Below are positions 35,701-43,935 of a DNA stretch of 64,000 bases, in pieces (positions within the stretch are counted from its first letter, which is position 1; the number at the start of each line of letters is the position of its first letter). Position numbers and translations under genes: made by a program. This DNA comes from a bacterium (lineage in GTDB: Bacteria; Planctomycetota; SZUA-567). Location of the stretch: the NCBI GenBank assembly GCA_003245715.1, contig QKCJ01000060.1, positions 62,001-126,000 on the forward strand, read 5' to 3'. Below the pieces are notes generated by a model. It was given only the letters and a program-made list of their open reading frames with translations. It did no database searches and had not been told where the DNA came from.

Positions 35701-36582
35701 GATTCGATTATCAAGTCAACGAACCTTGCCGCGCGGATATCGTCGGTTGATTATGGTTCGGATGCTTTTGTCAAGGTTGACGCGCATCAGGGTGCGGTCT
35801 GGAATTATACTGACGCCCAAGGTGATGCCAAGCTGCTTGATTCCGGACTTACCGGCAAGGAGCATACGACTTACGGTCAGGATGCCATTGTCAGTGTCAA
35901 TGGTCAGAAGTTCACGTTGGACGGTATTGCGGGAGTTCTCTCAACACTTGATACCTCGGCTAACCTTTCTTTCAGGGCAGGTGATATCGGCCTGACTACA
36001 ATTGCCGCCAGCGGTTATGACAAGGGCGCATTTGCCACAAGAGCCGGGCAGCTCCATTATAACAATGACAGCAAGTACAGCATGCTCTGTCATGCAACCG
36101 GTTCAACCAGCCAGATAATTGATAATTTCCGCGGCGGCATGCAACTGCAGATTGGTGAAGGTTCAGGCTCGCAGGAGCGTACGGTTGTAAGCCTGCAGTC
36201 AATGACGGCAACTGACCTGGGTAAGGTTTATGATGATGATGAGAAGGTGACATACTGCCTCAATGATCTGCTCAGCGGTGGTCTGGCAAGTCTCGGAACA
36301 GACCCGGTCAAGGCGTTGAAGGTGATCGATCAGGCGATCAAGGATGTCTCCGAGCAGCGTGCGAGAATCGGCGCCTGGCAGAGTAATCTTCTTGAGACCA
36401 ACGCAAACAGCCTCAGTGTTGCCATAGAGAATATCACCAAGACTGAGAGTTATATCCGTGATGCTGATATGGCTGGCGAGTCTACCGATTTCTCGCGTAA
36501 CCAGATAATGGTCCAGGCCGGAACCTCGATGCTTGCCCAGGCTAACGGCCTGCAGCAGAATATCCTGTCTCTTCTGAGCTAG
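32782..36582 (+). CDS. Giant flagellin 2 with inserted metzincin protease domain (flagellinolysin-type)
   Basis: A 1266-aa flagellin. Residues 1-165 (NLNALGVRRNLNLNN, LSSGYRINTGADAPADL) and the last 95 residues (IGAWQSNLLETNANSLS, AGTSMLAQANGLQQNILSLLS) are standard D0/D1 and nearly identical to flagellin 1. The variable middle contains a matrixin-like segment at about 450-690: TIRIAMASFEGT, GMLAFDMDDDW, then HELGHVFGYAH at 620-630 (three zinc His, catalytic Glu 621), and a Met-turn GLMSY (Met 641). All catalytic elements are intact. About 180 residues of beta-rich sequence precede the protease, and two GxNTD modules shared with flagellin 1 follow it. Proteolytic flagellins with metallopeptidase insertions are a known class; activity here is inferred. 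Confidence 0.93.
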   Translation: MPMSVTSNLNALGVRRNLNLNNFSLSKSLERLSSGYRINTGADAPADLIISEQLRAQNAGLQRAVQNTQEASNVLGIAEGALGEMSNILKKMRQLAIHSANSGVTSPEQVAADQAEVDSSVQTIDRIARTSKYSDQMLINGNKEITADTETYIDDTRDMELVDLNLSEIFQVFKRDDNSISINYSDDEGANEARKAYFEISSDNAAATQLSTDGTYSFTHDQSFTLAGELGSRMMSFAKGTHLGEMVTSINSVKDSTGVEATLTYDANVESTSSDGSINTASSITLTGEAHSSGTVDFYTRDADGNIVSTGGITSVSLDGSTAGPGSSSYGYSLSSVGGAGVNTFTVGDSNDFSDIITMQFAGITDSDLTGGELYFYNDGTNIKVYTGGDHTSGTEIGSAAIPGSDQKIAISLTGGGTAYLGYTTYSAGASSISDARDATRPFASSLGWQGMDGGTINVEIVTQNVNASALGLSDTTTGLTAANIASAFNITGGTGADVMTAIENNIDAAFAEWKAAFSKVGVNINFNVTSPADTSALGATIGNENTIRIAMASFEGTPSIAPGVVARGGYTGDNQTMYGMLAFDMDDDWTIQDGGSSYYLDTNSDASHLGTTFYDTLMHELGHVFGYAHPNDLTGANGLMSYNNTTPNAEIPYGDSAVSGSILQSGDNSWKDVFMQDALTTFYGASVNSTDVTLDQATMATGAGDEIKVTLLSGPSGSGFSSGVAGSVGMYNSILDNEQVATINSSTNVGDYDPGNVSGVLAGYNTDGLGRVYVKMTSDDDYVIFKDEALTMKVAYGSFDSNNVTTAMAMNNSGLDNLITMTRSPGELKAGYETVIQLDYMQEDVTNTVTAEEHGQGVDMSNLVDDMVIDGVPVFTQSGSFLSGVQLGQNTSDTGNIYVKGVFDGSGTDCYLAMYKDARMRDEDLVAETDHGLDLTGVSNAVRFFAVEGDNGYDTGLYSTLNIGSVTQDFSFDSIIKSTNLAARISSVDYGSDAFVKVDAHQGAVWNYTDAQGDAKLLDSGLTGKEHTTYGQDAIVSVNGQKFTLDGIAGVLSTLDTSANLSFRAGDIGLTTIAASGYDKGAFATRAGQLHYNNDSKYSMLCHATGSTSQIIDNFRGGMQLQIGEGSGSQERTVVSLQSMTATDLGKVYDDDEKVTYCLNDLLSGGLASLGTDPVKALKVIDQAIKDVSEQRARIGAWQSNLLETNANSLSVAIENITKTESYIRDADMAGESTDFSRNQIMVQAGTSMLAQANGLQQNILSLLS

Positions 36583-36650
36583 TATCTGTTATTATGGCGG
36601 TTTGCCGACGCGGGTATTTTTCTGTTTGCAGCCAGATTACGTGGTATTAA

Positions 36651-36680
36651 AAAAGCCAACCCGTATCCGGGCTGGCTTTT
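36651..36680. terminator. Bidirectional terminator between flagellin 2 and fliD
   Basis: Stem AAAAGCCA-x-CCCG / CGGG-x-TGGCTTTT with one mismatch and a TATC loop. A-rich on one side and T-rich on the other, it serves both convergent genes. Confidence 0.8.
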
Positions 36681-36704
36681 ATGTTATGATTGTTGCTCAG
36701 GTTA

Positions 36705-39700
36705 TCAGCTTCCGCTCCAGGAGGCAGCCTGTTGTGAGAAGTAATCTCCCTGGGACTGGATATCCGAGAGTGCAAGCTCCATATTGGTGTACTGTTGGAT
36801 GAGGCGTGCTTCCTTGTCGTCAAGGCGCTCTTCCATATCCTCGATACTTTCGTCGATATCATCCATCTGTCCCTGAAGTGATTCTTGCAGGTTTGCAAAC
36901 CAGCCGCTGATGCTGTCGGTTAATTGGCTGATAGCTGATTCCTGCTGCGCACCCAGACCCTGCGGTTCAAAGGCCTCAACCTCGGCAAGGCGGAACTTGT
37001 TGTCATCGGCATTTGTGCTGGTGGCGATGATCTTGATTCCCTTAACGGCTGTCGGAGTAGCAAATCCCATATGATTAGCCGCTGCGGTATTGTTGGTTAC
37101 TGTTCGCAGGTCGGTCCATTTATTGGTGCTTGGGTCAAGGTACTGAACAATGAAATCCTCAAGAGCATAATCTTCTGCCGGCATGTCCGAAGTATTGACA
37201 TGATAGATTGACAGACGGTCAAGAGTTCTGACGATATCAAAGTTGATGGTGTATTCATAGCCCCCCTCAGGGATGGTTCCTGAAGATTCAAAGCCGTTGG
37301 CCTCATCAAATTCTTTGGAGTCATTGTTGCCGTTGATGGCGTTATTCGGATCGGTTTTACCTTTGTCGGTGGTTGAGACTGACGCATCCATATCACTTTT
37401 GGCAACGTCAATTGATTTTACGATAAGGTCTTTTAACATATCATAACTTGAGCTGATCTTCTCGTTTAATGTTGTGGTGTCAACCTCAAGACGACCTTCG
37501 TCGTTGAATTTTACGCCGAGGTCGTACCACATGGTCATGCCGCCGCTGTCGGTCTCGGTAACGGTGAAGAAGGAATCGCTCAGTGAGTTGATCAGATTTC
37601 TGATGTTGGCGTCAGCGAAGAAGACCCCGCCTTTTCCTTCATCTGAATCATAGTCATCAAATTCATCAACCAGATCCATGATGGTGTTATAGGCGTCAAC
37701 AAGCGCCTGAATGGCATCTGAAGCCTGACTCTTTTCCTGTTCGACACTGACGGTTACCCAGCTGTCACTGGTTTTGTGCATGTCCAGACTCAGGCCAAGA
37801 ACGGCTGTATTGTTCTCGTTGGTTGAACTGGTCATCATAACAGGGCTGACCCCGCCTTCTCCCTGCCCGTAGAGCAGGACTGAGTCGCGGCCTGTGGAGG
37901 TCTTCTCAAAGTTAAAGGCGCTGATATCTGTATCAAGGAGTATGTCGCCAACCTGTCCGGTGTTACGGCTGGTAATAACCAGACGATACGGGGCAAAATC
38001 CGAGCCGTCATTGATAACCGAACACTGGACATCAAGTCCTGAATAGGCTATCTTGTTCATGACATCGCGGAGTGAGTCGTTCTCGTCAACCTCGATTGAT
38101 TTTTCAAAGCTGCCGTCAATCTGCCCCTTGCCTGAACCCTTGAGGCCAAGCATTTCAGCAACGCTGCCACCGTCAACCTCGCCAACCGTGATATTTCCCT
38201 CACCGCCGGAATCATCGGTCAGGCGGATGCCGTCACCAGTTGCGTTGATTGACGCGGTTACGCCAACGGAAGCATTGTTGATGGCATCAATGACATCACC
38301 CATGGTCTCTGCGCCGGTGAGCATGACTTCACTGCTGCCGCCAAGGGAGTTGGTGACGCGGATTGAACCGCCGTTAAAAGGAGAGCCGCCGTTAAGTTCA
38401 GTAAGCTTCAGGCTTCGTGTAACCCACTGGGTGTCAAGGTCGCCGGCATTCATTGACTTGCCGTCACTGATGGTGTCGTTGGTCAGGCCAAGGTCGGAGG
38501 CGGTGGTGTTGGTGCCTGAATTCTTAAAGCTGATTTCGAAGCCGGTGTTATTGACGATTTTTATACCATTTTGTGCGTTGTTAAGCTTGAAGGTTATGTC
38601 AAGGCCATTGGCTGATGCTTCAGAGTTAAGTTTCTCCAGCAGGTCATTCATGCTGTCGTCTGCATGGATATCACTCAGGTCCAGATCATAATCAGCCCCA
38701 TCTACGGTCACTGTAACAGCGCCGAGGTTAGCTGTAAGAATGCCGTTGGCGTCACGTTCATCACGTTCCTGAACACCGTTGATGCCTTTGTTGTAGATCT
38801 GATTGCCTTTAAGACCATTGCTGTCTGGTTCTGTCTCGCTGTTGTCTGCATCGAAACCCAGATTCAGAGCTGCGGTGCCGGAAACAGTCATGTTGCCTGA
38901 AACCAGCGGTGCAAAACGTTCAAGATCCGAACCCTTGATGACGCCGTCTTCGTCTGAACCGGCAATGCCCAGAAGGTCAGCTGCGTCATAGCCGGTTGAG
39001 TTGTCAATACCAAGTGTTCCAGGGCCGCCGGAGGTATCGACAATACTGATGCCTTTACCGTCAGCGCTTATGCCGGCGGTGACCAGCGCGCCAGAATTGT
39101 TAATCGCGTCAAGAACATCACCGATAGTTATAACCCCGGACAAATCGACTTCGGTCAGTGTACCGTCTCCAGTCGCTATCTGAATTTTGTCGCCGGCAAT
39201 GTTTGTACCATTGAGGATTTCACTCAGCGGTGTATCTTCATAGACCCAGCGTTCAGCTTCTGTGGTATCACCGACAATTATTTTTCCCGAATCAACATCA
39301 AGATATGCAACAACCTGTGCCGAGTCTCCGGTGTCATTTAATTTGTCAATTACATCGCCAAGGGTGTCTCCGTCTTTGGCGGTATAGGTTACTGACTTTC
39401 CGAGCTTGTCTGTTACTGTGAAGGTATCACCGGCGGAGAGACCGAAGTCTGTGACTGATGAGTCACGGCTGAAGGTCTTCTGTCCCATCAGGCTGTCAAT
39501 CTGGACGCTGTTGATATCGCCGATAAGTTTTTTGCCGGCCACGATGGTCGAGTCTTCCGAGCAGGCAATACCAAGATCCTCGGCGGTTGAATTGAGCCCG
39601 TCGCCGCTGGTGTCACTGCGGATGTTGAAGGCGTTTCCATCTGTAGCTTCGATAACCAGGCGGTTGTCTTCAATTCTGGCCTTTAGACCGTAGATGTTAT

Positions 39701-41075
39701 CACCATCGTCGCTCTCGGCATTATTGATGGCATCAACAATGTCGCCAAGGTCATGGGCGTTGGCAAGGTCAACGGTGTAGTCGATACCATTTTTGAAAAT
39801 CATGATATTTCCGGCGGTGCCGTTATTGATGCCGCGTCCGTCGCGCAGAAGTCCCAGTGCTGAATTTTCATTGAGCTGGTTGATATTGCCGCCGGAAAAA
39901 TATCCGCCGCCGATATCTGTAAGGGTGGTCAGGCCAAGGTCGGTAGCCGTTTCGCCAAGGCCGACATTCTCAACCTTGAGGGTTCCTGCTCCGCCACTGG
40001 TGTCGCGGATATTGAAGCCGTCATCACCAAGGCTCAGTTCAATTCCGATGCCTTCGGTGGAGTTTACTTTGTTAAGGATATCACCAACTGTCTCACAACC
40101 AGAAACATCTACTGTAGTGGTTGTGCCACTGGCGTTTGTAAAGCGCATTGAGCCGTGATAGATGCCGGTGCCGCCGTTAAGGGCTTTTACTTCAGTGTCG
40201 CGGGTGGCCCGTCCCTTGGCGTTTTCAATTGAAATAGTGCCTGGTACGGTTTCTTCAACCTGCGGAAGATCGCCCGGTTTCCACTGGTAAACGGTATATA
40301 AAGATTCCTGACCGATATTGGTTATTGAGTCAAGGCCGATATTGCTGGCGGTGTTGTCACCGGCCGGGCTGCTTATTGTGATATTGGCCGGGAGGCTGGA
40401 ATCGGCTGTATTTGAAAAGAGCATGTTGAAAAGGCCGGTATCGGCATCTTCTCTGGCTGTAGCGATATTAACTCCGATATCGGTGCCGCCATAACCAGAA
40501 TCAAGAGCCATGAAAATCTGTGACTGGACCTGGGCAAAGGTATTGCATGAAGCCAGATTGACGGTTGCGCTCTGTCCGGTATCATTATTGGTTATAACAA
40601 TATCACCGAGTGCGTCGGTGATGCCGTTGTAATCGAGAAAGCCCTGGATATCGGCAGACATTGAAAAAGCCTGATCGACCATGATCTTGTCGATACCGTA
40701 AGGGGCGATTGCGTCGTCCATGTCGGCAAAGCCCTGTGACATGAATTTCGCGTTGGTTGCGGTACGGGCAACCTTGAAGGTGTGTGTACCTTCAACGGCG
40801 GTGTCCTGGGCGGTGGCTGAAAGAGTAGACTCGTCACTGCTGACGGAGTTTTTGCTATTCCAGATCTCAACATTAGCCAGATTTGAAGCGGCTGAGGAGT
40901 ATTCAAGCAGGAGATTGTTCACGCTGCGGTATGCTTCAAGCTGGAGGTCAAACTCAGCTTTTTTGTTTTCAAGACGGGTTACTGAGGTACGTTCAATATC
41001 CATCAGCTGCGAGATGATGTTATTGGTATCCATACCTGAGATCAGGCCGCCGATCGTTTGTGTAGGTAATGACAT
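36705..41075 (-). CDS. fliD: Giant flagellar filament cap protein with discoidin-like domain
   Basis: 1456 aa if started at 41075 (MSLPTQTIGGLISGMDTNNI), with GAGAGG 5-6 bases upstream. The family is usually 400-700 aa. The N-terminus has the FliD coiled-coil D0/D1 (LMDIERTSVTRLENKKAEFD), and the last 80 residues match the FliD C-terminus (EDMEERLDDKEARLIQQYT, SQGDYFSQQAASW). Between them are at least six repeated units ending in GDVIDAINN-like sequence (hook-IN motif) with DTSGGxGxL. Residues about 1240-1372 form an F5/8 type C (discoidin)-like module (LDRLSIYHVNTSD to FRLAEVEAFEPQG), inserted just before the terminal coiled coil. FliD caps the growing filament and can contact host or substrate surfaces. 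Confidence 0.92.
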   Translation of the reverse strand: MSLPTQTIGGLISGMDTNNIISQLMDIERTSVTRLENKKAEFDLQLEAYRSVNNLLLEYSSAASNLANVEIWNSKNSVSSDESTLSATAQDTAVEGTHTFKVARTATNAKFMSQGFADMDDAIAPYGIDKIMVDQAFSMSADIQGFLDYNGITDALGDIVITNNDTGQSATVNLASCNTFAQVQSQIFMALDSGYGGTDIGVNIATAREDADTGLFNMLFSNTADSSLPANITISSPAGDNTASNIGLDSITNIGQESLYTVYQWKPGDLPQVEETVPGTISIENAKGRATRDTEVKALNGGTGIYHGSMRFTNASGTTTTVDVSGCETVGDILNKVNSTEGIGIELSLGDDGFNIRDTSGGAGTLKVENVGLGETATDLGLTTLTDIGGGYFSGGNINQLNENSALGLLRDGRGINNGTAGNIMIFKNGIDYTVDLANAHDLGDIVDAINNAESDDGDNIYGLKARIEDNRLVIEATDGNAFNIRSDTSGDGLNSTAEDLGIACSEDSTIVAGKKLIGDINSVQIDSLMGQKTFSRDSSVTDFGLSAGDTFTVTDKLGKSVTYTAKDGDTLGDVIDKLNDTGDSAQVVAYLDVDSGKIIVGDTTEAERWVYEDTPLSEILNGTNIAGDKIQIATGDGTLTEVDLSGVITIGDVLDAINNSGALVTAGISADGKGISIVDTSGGPGTLGIDNSTGYDAADLLGIAGSDEDGVIKGSDLERFAPLVSGNMTVSGTAALNLGFDADNSETEPDSNGLKGNQIYNKGINGVQERDERDANGILTANLGAVTVTVDGADYDLDLSDIHADDSMNDLLEKLNSEASANGLDITFKLNNAQNGIKIVNNTGFEISFKNSGTNTTASDLGLTNDTISDGKSMNAGDLDTQWVTRSLKLTELNGGSPFNGGSIRVTNSLGGSSEVMLTGAETMGDVIDAINNASVGVTASINATGDGIRLTDDSGGEGNITVGEVDGGSVAEMLGLKGSGKGQIDGSFEKSIEVDENDSLRDVMNKIAYSGLDVQCSVINDGSDFAPYRLVITSRNTGQVGDILLDTDISAFNFEKTSTGRDSVLLYGQGEGGVSPVMMTSSTNENNTAVLGLSLDMHKTSDSWVTVSVEQEKSQASDAIQALVDAYNTIMDLVDEFDDYDSDEGKGGVFFADANIRNLINSLSDSFFTVTETDSGGMTMWYDLGVKFNDEGRLEVDTTTLNEKISSSYDMLKDLIVKSIDVAKSDMDASVSTTDKGKTDPNNAINGNNDSKEFDEANGFESSGTIPEGGYEYTINFDIVRTLDRLSIYHVNTSDMPAEDYALEDFIVQYLDPSTNKWTDLRTVTNNTAAANHMGFATPTAVKGIKIIATSTNADDNKFRLAEVEAFEPQGLGAQQESAISQLTDSISGWFANLQESLQGQMDDIDESIEDMEERLDDKEARLIQQYTNMELALSDIQSQGDYFSQQAASWSGS

Positions 41076-41251
41076 AGTTCCTCTCCCAGTAAAAAAGCCA
41101 TTCTGGCCTGCAACTTTCATCCATCCATAGATTCAGGTTGCTCTTTGTTATGGATTTATTGCCTTAACCCCACGTTATGACATAAATCCACACCAGTTTG
41201 ACCGCTTTTGCGGTCTGCGCCGGTCACACCGTTCCCAATACGGTACTATTG

Positions 41252-41278
41252 TTATCGGAAGCCTGAGAGATTGCTTGA
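41252..41278 (-). promoter_or_regulatory. Sigma-28-like promoter of fliD
   Basis: On the minus strand, TCAAG (41274-41278), a 14-base spacer and TCCGATAA (41252-41259). This is the third flagellar gene here with this geometry. It implies a leader of about 170 bases, which includes a GACCGC / GCGGTC hairpin with an AAAA loop at 41200-41215. Confidence 0.5.
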
Positions 41279-41444
41279 GTTAATATTTGCAAATATGACG
41301 ATTTTTTTGCGATTTTTTGCAGATAGTTGGTTGCCATGGCGTGAATTTGCTAACTGGCTGCGGATTATGGAGTTATCTGTGGTTGCGGACAGATGTTTTT
41401 GCCGGCCTGCCAATCGCCCGGGAGGTTGGGACTTTTTGAAAAGA

Positions 41445-41478
41445 ATAACGCCCGGACCGGTTAGAGTCTAGGCGTTAT
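41445..41478 (-). terminator. Probable terminator of the small lipoprotein gene
   Basis: On the minus strand, 8-bp stem ATAACGCC / GGCGTTAT with an 18-base loop, followed by TCTTTT. It lies 33 bases after the lipoprotein stop. Confidence 0.5.
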
Positions 41479-41510
41479 AAAGCTATTTTGCTGCTAGAGC
41501 AAAGCCTGAA

Positions 41511-41678
41511 TTAGCGGCATTCCCAACCTGGGATTTCAATCCAGTTGCCTTCGCAGTCGCCGCCACAGCCAACAGCCTGGCAAGCGCATTCGTTGCAAGG
41601 CTCTACTGCCTTCTTGCAGCAGCCGCTTGCGATAATAGTTGATCCGATAATAGCCATTGCGATAAGAATTTTACGCAT
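41511..41678 (-). CDS. Small cysteine-rich lipoprotein
   Basis: A 55-aa protein, MRKILIAMAIIGSTIIASGC at its N-terminus, with AGGAG 6 bases before the ATG. The first 20 residues are a lipoprotein signal peptide with lipobox ASGC. The mature part is only about 36 residues but has eight further or adjacent Cys (CCKK, CNECAC, GCGGDC, EC), a spacing suited to disulfides or metal binding, and ends WIEIPGWECR. I do not recognise the family. Its flanking terminator and ribosome site make it a convincing gene despite its size. It is divergent from the calcium-binding-repeat protein and next to fliD; a link to flagella is not shown. Confidence 0.75.
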   Translation of the reverse strand: MRKILIAMAIIGSTIIASGCCKKAVEPCNECACQAVGCGGDCEGNWIEIPGWECR

Positions 41679-42161
41679 TTTAATCTCCTGATTTCCCTTA
41701 TTAACCCCAAAAAATACTAATAAAAAGTATCACTTATAATAGAGCTTATGCTTTTTTACAGATAAAGTCAACCTAAACCATATAAAAATTAATGAGAATA
41801 TTTTATCGGACATATGTCATATATCCCATATTCTCAGAGGCTTATAATGTCATATCCTGTAGCAATCTTTGCCAGTATAAATAAATTTGACAAAATTTTC
41901 GAGATTGGCAAAAGTTTGGCAGAGTGCGTCCGCTAATAATAACATCATCTTTGATGATATTTCGCGAATTGCAGGTGTAACATATTGGTGCAGCAGTAGT
42001 TGTATTTGCTCTGGTTGTTATTGTTCAGTGTCCGATAATGTTTTCTGGGGAAATATTTGACGACGGCTTTCTGGGGAAAGCGGGCTGGATGGCAGGGCGG
42101 ATTTATTACAGTAACAATATGTAATGACAATCAATTTTTATGGTTCTCAGGGAGGGGAATT
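41679..42161. other. Divergent intergenic region with paired GTCCGATAA motifs
   Basis: About 480 AT-rich bases between two divergent genes. A weak sigma-70-like promoter for the lipoprotein (TTGACT-N17-TAAGCT, 41743-41771, minus) is present. The 9-mer GTCCGATAA occurs at 41803-41811 (minus) and 42030-42038 (plus), each about 125 bases from, and pointing to, the nearer start codon. It resembles the sigma-28 -10 box but lacks a good -35. Confidence 0.4.
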
Positions 42162-43709
42162 ATGAGCGTGCTACAGGGAGCGGACGCAAGGTCTGCAGGT
42201 CTGGGTTTTGCCTATTTTTTTGGTCAGGATTCAGAAAGCCGGGATTCCGGTGCAACAATGGCTCGGGAGGCTGTTGAAGGTGGTGGTGGGACACCTCTTC
42301 ATCTCGTCTCTGAGGATCAACTTTCTTCTGACACATACCAGCGTGATTCTTTCATCAGATCATCGGGTTATTATGAGCAGGCCGGTCTTTCCGTCGTCTC
42401 AATAACCGCAAATGATTCCTATCAGGTCACAGGCCGCTTGCAGTCTCAGTTAATGCAGCTCAGCACCGCTCAGGTGGAAGCGGAAAACGTCCGGGCAAGT
42501 GCGCTGGCCGCCAGTTACAGCAGCATTTCCTTTCTCGCACAGAGCGTTTCTGTTGAGACTACTGCAGACGCTGCAGATGCTTCCGCAGCTACAGAATCTG
42601 CAGCCGTTACTACAGACAGCGAAGAGCAGTCCGTCCAGACAACCTCAAACCTCGCCTCACTGGTTGCCGCCAATCTGCAATTGAATTTTTCAGCCGCTCT
42701 AGCTCAGATAAACAGCGCTTCAAAATCCACGAGTGATGAAGATCTTGCGGGTTTACGTGACGAGTTATACACCAACCTTTATGATTTCTTTGATGGCGAT
42801 GAGAGCAAGGTTCAGAAGTATGGCAAGCTCTTTGACGATTTGCGCGACATTGATCCGGAGCTTTATGAGAAAGCGGTTGTGCTGATGAATTTTATCGGCA
42901 AGAACAATACTGACGAGTTTCTTGATGGCCTGAGTTTTTTCAAGAAATCAATTACCGAGTTGCAATCAGGCGGTTCGCTGAGTCAGCCTGTTTCGGTGGA
43001 TTCGGCTGAGATCACAGGCGGGACGAATTTTTCACAGGAGATCGCCGGGTTCAGTCTGCAGTTTAATGCGGTTGAAGCTGAGGGTAAGATAAAGTTCAGC
43101 TTTGATTTTGCGCAGACCGAGGAGGGGCAGGAAGCTACAAGTGCGCAGGCGGTGAGCCTGAGTATTCAGCAGCAGCTGCAGATTCTTGTTGAGACCGGTG
43201 GCGTTTTTAAAGACCCATTGGTACTGGATATGAACGGTGACGGGATAAATCTCAAGTCCGCAGAAGACGGGGTTGCTTTTGACCTTGATGGTGACAGCAA
43301 GCTTGATAACACGGCGTTTGTGCAGGGAGATGACGCGCTGCTTTTCCTTGATAAGAACGATAACGGCGTTGCTGATAACGGGCTTGAACTCTTTGGCGAT
43401 CAGGAAGGCGACGCGCATGGTTTTGCCAAGCTGGCCAAGTATGATGATAATGGCGACGGCGTTATAGATGCGAAGGACGATGTTTATTCGGTTCTGAAAA
43501 TCTGGCAGGACTATAACGGTGACGGCGTCAATCAGGCCGAGGAGAGCAGGTCGCTGCTTGAGGCGGGCATTGCGGCAATCGAGCTGGCTTTTGAAAATAT
43601 TTATGAGGAAGATGATAAAGGCAATATTCAGGCGCAGGCCGGGTCATTTCTCAGGAGTGACGGTTCCCGCTCAAGGGCGGTTGATGTGCTGCTCAGGCAG
43701 GCAAATTAA
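42162..43709 (+). CDS. Calcium-binding-repeat protein, probably secreted, function unknown
   Basis: A 515-aa protein. The start at 42162 is set by GGAGGGG 6 bases upstream; the frame extends upstream without support. No classical signal peptide. Residues 90-200 are Ala/Ser/Thr-rich and partly helical. The C-terminal 180 residues hold EF-hand/dockerin-like Asp loops (DMNGDGINL, DLDGDSKLDN, DKNDNGVADNG, DDNGDGVID, DYNGDGVNQ) and the phrase ELFGDQEGDAHGFAKLAKYD, a module known from C-termini of RTX-type and other large secreted proteins. Loading calcium outside the cell is likely. It lies next to fliD with its own terminator; a flagellar or secreted-enzyme role is only suggested by position. Confidence 0.7.
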   Translation: MSVLQGADARSAGLGFAYFFGQDSESRDSGATMAREAVEGGGGTPLHLVSEDQLSSDTYQRDSFIRSSGYYEQAGLSVVSITANDSYQVTGRLQSQLMQLSTAQVEAENVRASALAASYSSISFLAQSVSVETTADAADASAATESAAVTTDSEEQSVQTTSNLASLVAANLQLNFSAALAQINSASKSTSDEDLAGLRDELYTNLYDFFDGDESKVQKYGKLFDDLRDIDPELYEKAVVLMNFIGKNNTDEFLDGLSFFKKSITELQSGGSLSQPVSVDSAEITGGTNFSQEIAGFSLQFNAVEAEGKIKFSFDFAQTEEGQEATSAQAVSLSIQQQLQILVETGGVFKDPLVLDMNGDGINLKSAEDGVAFDLDGDSKLDNTAFVQGDDALLFLDKNDNGVADNGLELFGDQEGDAHGFAKLAKYDDNGDGVIDAKDDVYSVLKIWQDYNGDGVNQAEESRSLLEAGIAAIELAFENIYEEDDKGNIQAQAGSFLRSDGSRSRAVDVLLRQAN

Positions 43710-43758
43710 AAGCCTTCGAGGCTCAACGAATATAAAACAGGTTGGATGTATCATAGGC

Positions 43759-43790
43759 GGGGTGTCTGGCGGGAGCCGGGCACCCCAATT
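43759..43790 (+). terminator. Intrinsic terminator after the calcium-binding protein gene
   Basis: 12-bp stem GGGGTGTCTGGC / GCCGGGCACCCC (two G-U pairs) with a GGGA tetraloop, followed by AATTATTTT. Another hairpin (GTGGGG / CCCCAC) lies at 43853-43871 without a T tract. Confidence 0.7.
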
Positions 43791-43935
43791 ATTTTAATGT
43801 ATGAATATACTACGTGCGAAAAATGCGCTCAAACATGCCATGTTTTCCGGGGGTGGGGCGGGAAACCCCACGAGGTTCATTAACGAATTTATTTTCGGAA
43901 AGCAGTTTCCTGTCCACGAGAGTGCGTTTTGTCTA

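Noticed and set aside
41076-41130. CsrA-type site in the fliD leader
   Set aside because: GGA trinucleotides are present, but I could not fold them into hairpin loops as in the flagellin leaders.
41208-41471. 87-codon plus-strand frame upstream of the lipoprotein
   Set aside because: Overlaps the fliD promoter and leader and has no ribosome site or motifs.
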